Assembly (NCBI GenBank): GCA_015661135.1 | Contig: JACVXW010000015.1 | Location: 1 to 17,205 of the forward strand | Direction of reading: 5' to 3' | DNA from: Chloroflexota bacterium | GTDB taxonomy: Bacteria; Chloroflexota; Limnocylindria; Limnocylindrales; CSP1-4 | DNA: 17,205 nucleotides | Shown: positions 1 to 6,612 of the stretch, in pieces | How positions within the stretch are numbered: the stretch's first letter is position 1 | Layout: each line of letters starts with the position of its first letter | Notes under the pieces: model-generated | What the model was told of the DNA's origin: nothing | The model's database searches: none | What the model saw: the letters and a program-made list of their open reading frames with translations, nothing else | Translations under genes and position numbers: made by a program

Positions 1-224
1 ACCACCCACCAGCGGCCCTTCTCGGTGTACCAGGTCCGGTCGAAGCCAAGATCCTCGGAGTGCCGCCAGGCGATGTCCTGGGCGTAGCGAAGGAGGGCCG
101 AGGTGCGCAGCCGACCGTCGGCGCCGGCCTCGTCGAAGCGAACCCGATACGCGGCGAGGTAGCCGTTGTCGATCCCTTCGACCGGCCGATCCGGACGCCC
201 GGTCATCCCCGGGTCCAGGGTCAC
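1..224 (-). CDS. Acyl-ACP thioesterase family protein, N-terminal part (cut by window edge)
   Basis: Reverse-strand reading frame that enters the window edge; about 74 residues are visible. After a short leader the protein reads YRVRFDEAGADGRLRTSALL, followed by RYAQDIAWRHSEDLGF and a Trp-rich stretch. This resembles the first hotdog half of acyl-ACP thioesterases (receptor-like beta strand, then the 'LLRYAQD.A..H' helix). Such enzymes release fatty acids from acyl carrier protein in the cytoplasm; substrate chain length cannot be told. I chose the GTG at 224 because it overlaps the upstream stop in a GTGA and has GGAGG seven bases ahead; an ATG at 206 is the alternative and would give six fewer residues. 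It is probably translationally coupled to the gene at 221-916. Another hotdog thioesterase (4-hydroxybenzoyl-CoA type) is possible. The catalytic half lies outside the window. Confidence 0.7.
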   Translation of the reverse strand, partial: MTLDPGMTGRPDRPVEGIDNGYLAAYRVRFDEAGADGRLRTSALLRYAQDIAWRHSEDLGFDRTWYTEKGRWWV

Positions 225-916
225 GCCGTGGCCTCCGCGCGACGGCCGGCGAGGCGATCAAGGGTCTCGAGGCTCACCAGGCGCGTGCCGGTCCGCGGCG
301 CGGTCTGGCGAGCCAGCCGGACCTCGCACGAGCGGCGGGCATCAAAGACGACGAGGACCGGGAGCAGGCGCGCACCTTCCTCAGCGGCGTGAGCACGCGC
401 GTCATCGAGCTGGTGCAGCACGTCGGCGGAGATGCCGCGCGCGCCCCACTTGCAGTCATAGGCCTCGGCGGCCCCGTCCGACTCGACCGTCACGTCGTAG
501 GGATGGATCTCGGCCGGCACGCCGTCGAACAGGATCCGCCGCTCCCGCCGGAGGGCCTGTGGCCCGACGCGGCGCGCGAGCAGTCGCTCGGTGACGGCCT
601 CCACGATGGCGCCGCGGAACTGGCTCCGAACCAGTTCGCCTCGCCCGGCCACCCCGAGCGAAGCCTCGAGCAACGCCTCGGAGCGATCCCGTTCCGCGGA
701 GCCAGATGGCGGCGCGCTGGTCCCGAAGAGCGTCGGAAACATCTTCCGCCAGATCTCGGCGTCAATGGTCTCGCCGTTCATCACCGCTCGAGCGAGAACG
801 CGCTGGCCGGCGGTCGCGTCGGCCAGGAGATCGGCCGCGCGCGCGACGAGCGGGTCGCCCTGGATTCCCGCGTAGACGACAGCGCGGGCGTCTTTCGCCG
901 CGTCCTGGAACCTCAC
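221..916 (-). CDS. Uncharacterised protein with a likely PD-(D/E)XK nuclease-fold C-terminal half
   Basis: 231 residues, GTG start overlapping the previous stop (GTGA), with GAGG seven bases upstream. I do not recognise the family by name. The N-terminal half (1-100) is helical and Ala-rich. The C-terminal half shows an arrangement typical of restriction-endonuclease-like folds: a helix with E106 (IVEAVTERLLARR), a beta hairpin leading to D141 (HPYDVTVES), then D154-C155-K156 in EAYDCKWG, a DxK matching the (D/E)xK catalytic pair, and a later helix plus LLPVLVVFD strand. This suggests a metal-dependent nuclease or a DNA-binding relative, but no activity is established. It sits in a three-gene coupled operon with a small unknown protein upstream and a thioesterase downstream, which gives no clear pathway. 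Fold call moderate; function unknown. Confidence 0.8.
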   Translation of the reverse strand: MRFQDAAKDARAVVYAGIQGDPLVARAADLLADATAGQRVLARAVMNGETIDAEIWRKMFPTLFGTSAPPSGSAERDRSEALLEASLGVAGRGELVRSQFRGAIVEAVTERLLARRVGPQALRRERRILFDGVPAEIHPYDVTVESDGAAEAYDCKWGARGISADVLHQLDDARAHAAEEGARLLPVLVVFDARRSCEVRLARQTAPRTGTRLVSLETLDRLAGRRAEATA

Positions 917-1245
917 CAGGCGACCTCGCCGAGAGCGACGAGGGTGGTCTGGGGCAGGGTCGACAGCCAGTCGATCGCGCGATGCGGGTCCGCGATCCGG
1001 TCCGCCTCCGCGATCATCGCGCCGAGGGCAGTCTCGAGTTCGCCGCTCGGAAGGGTCGCGCCGCCTGCGGCCAGGCCGGCATCGGCCCGCGTGGTCACCT
1101 CCGCCGCCACGGACCGCAGACGAGCAGTCCAGACCAGCGCGAGGTCACGAACGTAGATCTGCTCATCCGCTACGGTCTCGCCCAGCGACGCAAGTCGGTC
1201 GAGGGCGGCCACGACACGTTCGACGAGGCCGGTGACATCGGTCAT
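913..1245 (-). CDS. Small hypothetical protein, first gene of a leftward operon
   Basis: 110 residues, ATG start at 1245, stop overlapping the next gene's GTG in a GTGA. I recognise no family. The sequence is mostly predicted alpha helix, acidic overall, rich in Ala, Leu, Val and Thr, with no signal peptide, membrane segment or cysteine. The middle (ALVWTARLRSVAAEV) and the end (HRAIDWLSTLPQTTLVALGE) look like amphipathic helices, so a small helical-bundle partner of the following nuclease-fold protein is conceivable. That is inference from tight coupling only. There is no Shine-Dalgarno sequence before the ATG; instead a TACCCT hexamer ends exactly six bases upstream, so the mRNA may be leaderless. 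Confidence 0.72.
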   Translation of the reverse strand: MTDVTGLVERVVAALDRLASLGETVADEQIYVRDLALVWTARLRSVAAEVTTRADAGLAAGGATLPSGELETALGAMIAEADRIADPHRAIDWLSTLPQTTLVALGEVAW

Positions 1246-1252
1246 CGCGACA

Positions 1253-1258
1253 GGGTAC
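1253..1258 (-). promoter_or_regulatory. Candidate -10 element of a leaderless promoter for the 1245-1 operon
   Basis: On the reverse strand the sequence reads TACCCT, then six bases, then the ATG at 1245. With the usual -10 geometry the transcript would begin at or next to the A of the ATG. No Shine-Dalgarno sequence is present and I see no convincing -35. The element itself is visible; its use is inferred. Confidence 0.4.
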
Positions 1259-1330
1259 GCGGGTCGCCACGGGGCGGGCGCGCCGGGCGGGCGGATCGTG
1301 GGCGCCGCGGCGGCTCGCGGAACCGCCGGG

Positions 1331-1675
1331 TCAGGCGGGGTGCGGTCCGCCAGCAGCGGCAGCAGCGGCAGGGGCCGGATTGCTCGCGGCGGCCTGTCCC
1401 ACGCCGGTCATGAGGCGCTCTGCGCGGATCCGGAGCTGGTCGATGCGGTGGAAGGCAGTGTCATCCCAGGCACGCGAGTACGCCTGGATCGCCTCGCGAC
1501 GAATCAGCTCGGCGCTCCGGCGGTGGCCGGTCCGCTCGAGGACGGCGATGCGCTCCAGGACGGCTCGATACAGCTCGGGCAGCTCGTGGGCGATGGAAGT
1601 GCCTTCCACGCCCCAACTATCGCTCCCGTTCAGGCCATGGGGAATAGCCCGCTGGTCCCATTGGCCCGGCGCCAT
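1331..1675 (-). CDS. Hypothetical helical protein of 114 residues
   Basis: ATG at 1675, TGA at 1331. I do not recognise a family. The conserved-looking core is residues about 26-91 (SIAHELPELYRAVLERIAVL, then HRRSAELIRREAIQAYSR and FHRIDQLRIRAERL), a run of strongly amphipathic, charged helices that could form a small helical bundle or coiled coil. The first 25 residues are Gly/Trp-rich and the last 20 are an Ala/Pro-rich tail that looks disordered. There is no membrane segment or signal. It is separated by 85 bases from the operon to its left and is divergent from the SDR gene to its right, so it is probably its own transcript. The N-terminal start is uncertain because no good ribosome site precedes the ATG. 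Confidence 0.65.
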   Translation of the reverse strand: MAPGQWDQRAIPHGLNGSDSWGVEGTSIAHELPELYRAVLERIAVLERTGHRRSAELIRREAIQAYSRAWDDTAFHRIDQLRIRAERLMTGVGQAAASNPAPAAAAAAGGPHPA

Positions 1676-1748
1676 TAGGGCGGCGGGCGGCTTGGAGAGA
1701 TCCTGGCGCGGCGGGCTGTACCCTCAGGGCACCGGAGCACGGTCAATC

Positions 1749-1765
1749 GAGGAGTGGAGCGCGTG
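1749..1765 (+). promoter_or_regulatory. Ribosome binding site and GTG that set the SDR start
   Basis: GAGGAG at 1749-1754 lies eight bases before GTG at 1763. A GTG at 1754 is also in frame but overlaps the GAGGAG itself, so it has no usable ribosome site. Starting at 1763 gives an N-terminus reading VDLGIRGRRALV, the usual beginning of this SDR group. Confidence 0.65.
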
Positions 1766-2554
1766 GATCTCGGAATACGCGGCCGGCGGGCCCTGGTCGG
1801 CGGAGCATCGAGCGGCCTGGGGCTGGCCATCGCCGAGGCCCTCGCCGCCGAGGGCTGCGATCTCGCGATCTCGGCCCGTGATGCGCAGGGCCTCGAGAGC
1901 GTTGCGGCGGACCTGCGGGAGCGGTTCGGAATCCGGGTCTCCGTCCTCCCGGCGGACATGGCCGATCCGGCCGCCCCGGAAGCGCTCGCGGCGGCGGCTA
2001 CCTCGGCGCTGGGCGGCGTCGACATCCTCGTCCTGAACGCGGGCGGCCCAGCGCAGGTGGACCCTGCGGCAACCGACGCAGCGGGCTGGGCCGCCGCGCT
2101 CCAGATCCTCACCGTCTCCCCGATCGCACTCGCGACCGCGCTGTTGCCGGGTATGCGGGAGCGGCGCTGGGGCCGCATCGTGGCGGTCGGTTCGTGGGGC
2201 GTGCGCCAGCCGATCACGGAACTTGCGTACTCGAACGCGGGGCGGAGCGCGCTCGTCGCCTGGCTGAAGACAGTCTCGAAGGTCGTCGCGGCGGACGGGG
2301 TCACCGTCAACGGCGCACTGCCCGGGCGGCATGCGACGCGGCGGATCGACCAGCTGGACCGGGCCACGGCGGAACGGACCGGCCGAACGCTGGAGGCCGT
2401 TCGTGAGGGCAACCTGGCGACGATCCCGGCCGGCCGCTACGGCGAGCCGAGGGAGTTCGCCGGCTACGTCGCGTGGCTCGCATCAGAGTCCGCTGCCTAC
2501 CAGACGGGGACGTTCACCGCCATCGATGGAGGGCTCATTGCCAGCCTTCCCTGA
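1763..2554 (+). CDS. Short-chain dehydrogenase/reductase family protein with an altered active site
   Basis: 263 residues from GTG 1763, the normal length for a classical SDR. The Rossmann motif is at residues 13-20 (GGASSGLG, with Gly for the usual Thr), followed by a basic residue after strand 2 (SARD, favouring NADP), D65 after strand 3, N92-A-G-G, catalytic-region S144, and Y156. The usual YxxxK is not there: Y156 is followed by SNAG, so the lysine position is Gly160, with Arg161 next to it. The C-terminal ALPGRHATRRI and YQTGTFTAIDGG segments match the atypical subgroup annotated as 3-oxoacyl-ACP reductase-like proteins, whose 'SNxxR' signature replaces the canonical site. Family membership is firm; dehydrogenase activity and substrate are uncertain. 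It is monocistronic, with a divergent gene to its left and a convergent operon to its right. Confidence 0.93.
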   Translation: MDLGIRGRRALVGGASSGLGLAIAEALAAEGCDLAISARDAQGLESVAADLRERFGIRVSVLPADMADPAAPEALAAAATSALGGVDILVLNAGGPAQVDPAATDAAGWAAALQILTVSPIALATALLPGMRERRWGRIVAVGSWGVRQPITELAYSNAGRSALVAWLKTVSKVVAADGVTVNGALPGRHATRRIDQLDRATAERTGRTLEAVREGNLATIPAGRYGEPREFAGYVAWLASESAAYQTGTFTAIDGGLIASLP

Positions 2555-2576
2555 GGCGTGGGCGGCACCCGTCGAG

Positions 2577-2600
2577 GGGGACTCAGTCGCCTGAGTGCCC
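2577..2600. terminator. Inverted repeat between convergent genes, possible bidirectional terminator
   Basis: ACTCAG (2581-2586), loop TCGC, CTGAGT (2591-2596) is a perfect 6-bp stem. After one G-G mismatch it is extended by GGG (2577-2579) pairing with CCC (2598-2600). It overlaps the acyP stop codon and lies just past the SDR stop. No T tract follows on either strand, so intrinsic termination would be weak. Confidence 0.35.
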
Positions 2601-2903
2601 ACCGGCCCGCAGCGAGAAATCGCGAAACTCGCCCGTGGGGCGGGGCCACGCCATGAGGACGGTCGTGACTGCCGCCGCCGCGGGGCCGGCCCGCAGCCGG
2701 ACGGCGAACGCCTCCAGCGCCGGCAGCGAGCCCTCGGCGACGCATCGGACCGCCCCGTCAGGGAGGTTCGCGACCCACCCAGTGAGCCCGAGGTCGAGCG
2801 CAGCCCGGACGACGAAGACGCGGTAGCCCACTCCCTGTACCCGGCCGCGCACGACAGCGTCGAGGCGGCGGGGCGAGGCGGAGGCGGGAACCGCGCCGGT
2901 CAC
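2583..2903 (-). CDS. acyP: Acylphosphatase
   Basis: 106 residues. Acylphosphatase hydrolyses acyl phosphates such as acetyl phosphate or 1,3-bisphosphoglycerate in the cytoplasm. The family signature is intact: GRVQGVGYR at residues 20-28 forms the phosphate cradle with catalytic Arg28, and GWVANLPDG carries catalytic Asn46, exactly 18 residues later as in characterised enzymes. The domain fills residues about 13-100; the first 12 are a short Ala/Ser extension and the last six are a Gly-rich tail. The GTG start at 2903 overlaps the holB stop in a GTGA, so translation is probably coupled to holB, although no functional link between the two enzymes is known to me. It is the last gene of the leftward operon and faces the SDR gene. 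Confidence 0.95.
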   Translation of the reverse strand: MTGAVPASASPRRLDAVVRGRVQGVGYRVFVVRAALDLGLTGWVANLPDGAVRCVAEGSLPALEAFAVRLRAGPAAAAVTTVLMAWPRPTGEFRDFSLRAGGHSGD

Positions 2904-4012
2904 GCGACGCGCGCCTCAGCGGTCCAGTGCAACGCGAGCACGTCAAGCACCAGCTCGGGGCTGACGTTGCCCTCAAGCCGCTCCCCGGCGATATCCAGCT
3001 CGTGGAGGAACGCACCGGGCCGATCGCCACCGAGGCGCGCCGCAGCGGCTCGAAGGTCATCGACAAGGTCGAGCTCGCGGACCGAGGCGGTGGCATCGCG
3101 ACCCACGAGGGCGAGATCACGCAGAACGGAGCGCCAGATGGCGACGAGGGCCAGAGCGCCACGTCGTCGCTCGGACGCCGCGATCCGGGCGACCGGCTCG
3201 TCGCTCGAGGCGGCCACCTCGGCGCCTTCTTCGTCGGCGTCCAGCTCACGAACGAGATCAGCAGCCCGTCCGGCAAGGTCCCGGACGCCCGAGATCCGCG
3301 CGCTCGGACCGGATGCCAGGAGATCCAGCAGCGTTCGCGTGATCTCGCCGCGGATTGGCGCGGCGTTCGGGGCAAGGGCGTAGGCAATCGCGTGGCCGGG
3401 GCGGCCCCCCGTGATCCGGGCAAGGCGAGCGGCCGTCGGCGCATCGGCGTCACCGCGCGCCACGAGCACCGCCTCGACGTCGCGGATACCGAGCGGGCCG
3501 AGTCGGATCCGCGCGCAGCGGGAGCGGATGGTCGGCAAGAGCCGATCCTCGTCGTCGGCGCACAGGAGGATCGTGGTTCCGGCGGGCGGCTCCTCGAGGG
3601 TCTTGAGGAACGCGGACTGGGCATCGTCGGTCATGCGCTGGGCCGCCTCCACGATGGCAACGCGCGCACCACCCTCGACCGGGAGGAGGGACAGGTCACG
3701 CACGAGGTCCCGGACACCGCCCTCCCCCTTGCCGCCGATGGGGATCGCTCCGCCGGGCCCGCGCGGGACCAGGCGATGGATGTCGGGGTGGTTGCCGTGC
3801 TCCACCATCCGGCAGGCGCGGCAGGCGCGGCACGGCCGCGCTCCCGGGTCGTCCGCCGTGCACATGAGCGCGGCCGCGATGTCCAGGGCGAGCGTCGTCT
3901 TGCCGACACCGGCGGGACCGGCAAGCACGACGGCGTGAGGAATGCCCGCGAGCAGCATCGCCCGCGCAGCGGCCACGGCCTCGCGCTGGCCGAGGGTCCG
4001 GAAGCCGCTCAC
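2900..4012 (-). CDS. holB: DNA polymerase III clamp loader subunit delta prime
   Basis: 370 residues, GTG start. It belongs to the clamp-loader AAA+ family that places the sliding clamp on primed DNA. Visible features: Walker A GPAGVGKTT at 32-40; a zinc module with C51, C61, C64 and C67; a sensor/Walker B region VAIVEAAQRM (118-127) in which the usual acidic DExx is degraded, as expected of the non-hydrolysing delta prime; KTLEEPP at 137-143; and the arginine-finger SRC motif at 164-166. The rest is the helical lid and C-terminal oligomerisation domain. The shorter length and lack of a long C-terminal tail argue against DnaX (tau/gamma). It lies 13 bases after the NYN gene and overlaps acyP by four bases. 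Confidence 0.92.
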   Translation of the reverse strand: MSGFRTLGQREAVAAARAMLLAGIPHAVVLAGPAGVGKTTLALDIAAALMCTADDPGARPCRACRACRMVEHGNHPDIHRLVPRGPGGAIPIGGKGEGGVRDLVRDLSLLPVEGGARVAIVEAAQRMTDDAQSAFLKTLEEPPAGTTILLCADDEDRLLPTIRSRCARIRLGPLGIRDVEAVLVARGDADAPTAARLARITGGRPGHAIAYALAPNAAPIRGEITRTLLDLLASGPSARISGVRDLAGRAADLVRELDADEEGAEVAASSDEPVARIAASERRRGALALVAIWRSVLRDLALVGRDATASVRELDLVDDLRAAAARLGGDRPGAFLHELDIAGERLEGNVSPELVLDVLALHWTAEARVA

Positions 4013-4025
4013 GGGTTCGTCCGGA

Positions 4026-5978
4026 TCAGGCGTCGGCGGCGTCCGCCTTCTTCCGGGTCACCCGGCGCTTCGGGGACGCCGTTTCAAGCGCCGGTGCGTC
4101 GGCCGCGGAGGCGGCCTCCGGTGCCGGCTTGCGGGTGGCCCGGCGCTTGGGGGCCGCGGCCTCCGCAGCAGGTTCCGCCGGCACTGCCGCGGCCTTCGGG
4201 GCGGCCGTGCGAGTCGCCCGGCGCTTCGGCGCGGCAGCATTGGGGGTCTGGGCGTCGGCAGTGGGCGCGGCTACCTCGGCCTTCGGGGCCGCTGTTCGGG
4301 TCCCTCGTCCGCGCGGCGCCCGAGCCGGCGGCGCGTCGGGCGACACCGCCGAACCGCCGTCGGGCACCGGCGGTGTAGAAGCGGCAACCTCCGCGGGCCT
4401 GATCGGCCGCGACGGCCGGTTGCCCATCTGGGCGCGGAGCATCGCCTCGAGCTCGGGGGGCACCTCGCTCCACGGCTCGTCACTCGAACCCAAGCGGGGC
4501 GGTCGTGGGATCCCGCGATCCGGTCGCGGCCGGTCGTCACGCGGCCGGTCGTCACGCGGCCGGTCGTCACCACGCGGCCGGTCGTCACGCGGCCGGTCGT
4601 CACGCGGCCGGTCGACGCCTCGGCCACCGCGCGGCGTCGGCTCGGCGAATCGGCTCGGACTGCCGCGCCCTCCGCCAAATCGTTCACGGTCCACGGCGCT
4701 GGAGTAGCCGGCCCGCGGTCCGCGGCCCGGGCCGCTCCTGCCGACGGGCCCGCCGCGGCCGACATTGCCCTGTCGCCGCTCGGCGATCAGGTACTCCGGA
4801 ATCGGCGGCTCGTCCAGGTCCTCGTCATCGAGGATCGGGCCGGTACCGGAGCCAGCCGCGACGGCCGTGCCGGGCGCGGGCATGCCGATCTGGGAGTCCC
4901 AGACCGAGCCGAACGTTTGCGCGGGCCGCTTGGCCGGTGCCTCACGCGGCGCCTGCCGGGGCGCCGGCGCTGCATCCTCGTCCTCGGAGCCGACGTCCGC
5001 GACAGGAGCCGTGTCTGCCTCGTCGCTCGGACCCTCGGCGTCGCCGCCCACGAGGCCACCTTCCGACCGTCCGCGACCGCGACCGCGACCACCCCGTCGG
5101 CGGCGCCGGCGACGCGGCTCATCGCCGGCCTCCGTGCCATCGCCCGCGATGTCCTCGGCGTCGAGGTCCGCGTCCTCGTCAGCGTCGTCGACCCGAGCCG
5201 GCGCGATCGCCGGCGCAACGGCCGCCGCCCTGGACAGTTTCTCGCCCGGCAGGGCGACCAGCCCGATGCCGCTCGAGACTGCGGCGACCGGACCAGGGGC
5301 ATCCGAAGCAACGGCCACCCGTGCGCGGCTACGCGAGCGCGGAGCGGCGACCACCGGCTCGGCCTCGACCGGGCGAGCGCGACCACGGCCGCGAGCTCGA
5401 CCGCGTGCCCCGGTGCCCTCGCTCTGCTTGTCCGGGACCTCGGTCATCGACAGGTCCTCGTCGTCCTCGGCGGCCACGCGGCGGCCGGAACGCGAGGAGC
5501 CCTTCTCGACCCGCGCGATCTGGCTGATCTCGGTGAACTGGTCGGCGACCTCGATGAGGTCTGACGACGTGTTGCCGCGAAAGGAGATGACTTCCACCCG
5601 GACGCCCATCTCCTGCACGGCCCGGATGGCCGGCGCGAAGTCGCCGTCACCGGAGATCACGATCGCGATGTCCAGGTTGCGGGCCGTCTTCATCATGTCA
5701 ACGACGAGTTCGATGTCCAGGTTCGCCTTGACCTTGCCGTCGCCGTACTTCCGGATGTCCTTGCTGACGACCTTGTATCCGTGCCGGCGCAGGAAGTCGT
5801 GGAAGTTGCGCTGGTTCTCGTTGTCCGGATCCAGGCCCGTGTAAGCGTAGGCGCGCACGAGGTCCCGGCCGGCCGAGGCCGACTTCAGCAGCGTGACGTA
5901 GTCGATGTCCACGCCGGCCGCCTTGGCCGCGTAGAAGATGTTCGCCACGTCCACGAAGACGGCGACGTTCTTGCCCAC
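4026..5978 (-). CDS. NYN-domain putative RNase with a long basic, repeat-rich disordered tail
   Basis: 650 residues from GTG 5978, preceded by AGGAG five bases upstream; the open frame runs to 6110 but that extension overlaps the GNAT gene and has no ribosome site. Residues 1-160 are a clear NYN/LabA-type PIN-like domain: FVDVANIFY (D10), KANLDIELVVDMM (D88, D94), ISGDGDFAPAIR (D111, D113) and DLIEVADQF. These acids form the metal site in the family, members of which are proven or suspected RNases. The remaining 490 residues look disordered: RGRGR-type stretches around 190-205 and 320-345, acidic patches between them, a Gly/Arg region, five DRPRD-type repeats, and a C-terminal Ala/Lys/Pro tail with PKRRATR repeats like bacterial H1-like proteins. 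It probably binds RNA or DNA through the tail. Substrate unknown. Confidence 0.88.
   Translation of the reverse strand: MGKNVAVFVDVANIFYAAKAAGVDIDYVTLLKSASAGRDLVRAYAYTGLDPDNENQRNFHDFLRRHGYKVVSKDIRKYGDGKVKANLDIELVVDMMKTARNLDIAIVISGDGDFAPAIRAVQEMGVRVEVISFRGNTSSDLIEVADQFTEISQIARVEKGSSRSGRRVAAEDDEDLSMTEVPDKQSEGTGARGRARGRGRARPVEAEPVVAAPRSRSRARVAVASDAPGPVAAVSSGIGLVALPGEKLSRAAAVAPAIAPARVDDADEDADLDAEDIAGDGTEAGDEPRRRRRRRGGRGRGRGRSEGGLVGGDAEGPSDEADTAPVADVGSEDEDAAPAPRQAPREAPAKRPAQTFGSVWDSQIGMPAPGTAVAAGSGTGPILDDEDLDEPPIPEYLIAERRQGNVGRGGPVGRSGPGRGPRAGYSSAVDRERFGGGRGSPSRFAEPTPRGGRGVDRPRDDRPRDDRPRGDDRPRDDRPRDDRPRPDRGIPRPPRLGSSDEPWSEVPPELEAMLRAQMGNRPSRPIRPAEVAASTPPVPDGGSAVSPDAPPARAPRGRGTRTAAPKAEVAAPTADAQTPNAAAPKRRATRTAAPKAAAVPAEPAAEAAAPKRRATRKPAPEAASAADAPALETASPKRRVTRKKADAADA
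4029..4319 (-). repeat. H1-like C-terminal protein repeats, four units of 26-29 residues
   Basis: The last 97 residues of the NYN protein contain four related blocks, beginning APRGRGTRTA, APKRRATRTA, APKRRATRKP and SPKRRVTRKK, each followed by an Ala/Pro/Glu-rich spacer. Spacing is 29, 26 and 26 residues. The pattern (basic KRR.TR core in Ala/Pro-rich linker) resembles bacterial histone-H1-like and AlgP-type tails, which bind nucleic acids non-specifically. Confidence 0.7.
4531..4608 (-). repeat. 15-bp tandem repeat (five units) inside the NYN gene
   Basis: The plus strand repeats CGGTCGTCACGCGGC: units at 4531-4545, 4546-4560, 4561-4578 (three extra bases, CAC), 4579-4593 and 4594-4608, nearly perfect, with partial copies on both sides. 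On the coding strand it specifies RPRDD-type repeats in the disordered region. All units are multiples of three, so copy-number change would keep the frame. Confidence 0.9.
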
Positions 5979-6033
5979 TGGGTCTCCTATTCCTGGCGGC
6001 TCGGCGGCTCGGGGAGCGAGTCGCCTGCCGCGA

Positions 6034-6498
6034 TCAACGGGGTCGCCCGCCGGCACCAGCCGGAGCGAGCGGACGTCCCATGCGCGGACCGAGCTCTGCA
6101 AAGCCCTCATGCTCCCAGCGGATCCGCTCGCCGGGATCGTCTGGCCGCGGCGCCTCGATGGACGCGCAGCCCTTGTTGGCAGCCGATCGGAGGATCTCCA
6201 CGAGGAGCGCCTCGGTCACCGCGTCCGCATCCGCGCTGGGTGCGACGACGAGGAGATCGATCGTGCCGACGTAGCCGCCGGCCTGGACCGAGGGGCGGAT
6301 CGCGAGAACCGCGCCGCCCACGATCTCCCGTCGCCGTTCCGCGACGAGGACACTCGCATGGGGGAGGTAGACCAGCTGGCGGAGCAAATCTGCCGCGTCC
6401 AGGGCCGTCCCGGAACCGCGGGCGCCGATCCGATCGCCGCTGAGCGCGACGAACCTGTCGATGTCAGTGATTCGGGCTGCTCGGACCGTGTATTCCAC
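6034..6498 (-). CDS. GNAT-like acetyltransferase family protein with a degenerate acetyl-CoA loop
   Basis: 154 residues from GTG 6498. The overall order of elements is GNAT-like: an N-terminal VRAARITDIDRFVALS strand-helix, a middle strand pair (SVLVAERRREIVGGAVLAIR, residues 49-68), a beta-4 strand with motif A start (YVGTIDLLVVAP, 76-87), a helix (VTEALLVEILRSAANKG) and a C-terminal strand ending near WEHEGF. The acetyl-CoA loop R/Q-x-x-G-x-G/A is missing; after P87 the sequence is SADADAVTEAL, so catalysis is doubtful. It could be a non-catalytic GNAT or bind a different ligand. It is the first gene of the leftward set, 55 bases before the NYN gene. No clear Shine-Dalgarno precedes the GTG. 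Confidence 0.75.
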   Translation of the reverse strand: MEYTVRAARITDIDRFVALSGDRIGARGSGTALDAADLLRQLVYLPHASVLVAERRREIVGGAVLAIRPSVQAGGYVGTIDLLVVAPSADADAVTEALLVEILRSAANKGCASIEAPRPDDPGERIRWEHEGFAELGPRMGRPLAPAGAGGRPR

Positions 6499-6595
6499 GC
6501 CGCCGCTGGTACCTCGATCGGGTGGCGCTCCCTCGTTGCGACCGACCAGATCGGAGTCGATGTGGTCGTTCCGTCACCGCTGACCGCACGAGGCG

Positions 6596-6612
6596 CGAGC
6601 GAGGTTCGCTCG
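6596..6612. repeat. Perfect 7-bp inverted repeat upstream of the liv promoter
   Basis: CGAGCGA (6596-6602), GGT, TCGCTCG (6606-6612), followed on the plus strand by AAAAA. It lies about 30 bases upstream of the candidate liv -35 element and between that promoter and the divergent GNAT gene, which is where an operator would sit. No T tract follows, so it is not a terminator. The rest of 6499-6642 shows nothing I can identify. Confidence 0.35.

Noticed and set aside
389..1156. A 255-codon forward frame at the left end
   Set aside because: It spans two reverse-strand genes that are linked by a clean GTGA overlap with ribosome sites; the forward frame has no motif.
3942..5564. A 540-codon forward frame opposite the NYN gene
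   Set aside because: It is antisense to a clear NYN-domain gene and its composition is low-complexity Arg/Ala/Gly, a shadow of the repeat-rich tail.
5979..6110. N-terminal extension of the NYN frame
   Set aside because: It overlaps the GNAT gene end, lacks a ribosome site and is Arg/Pro-rich, while GTG 5978 has AGGAG at good spacing and begins right at the NYN fold.
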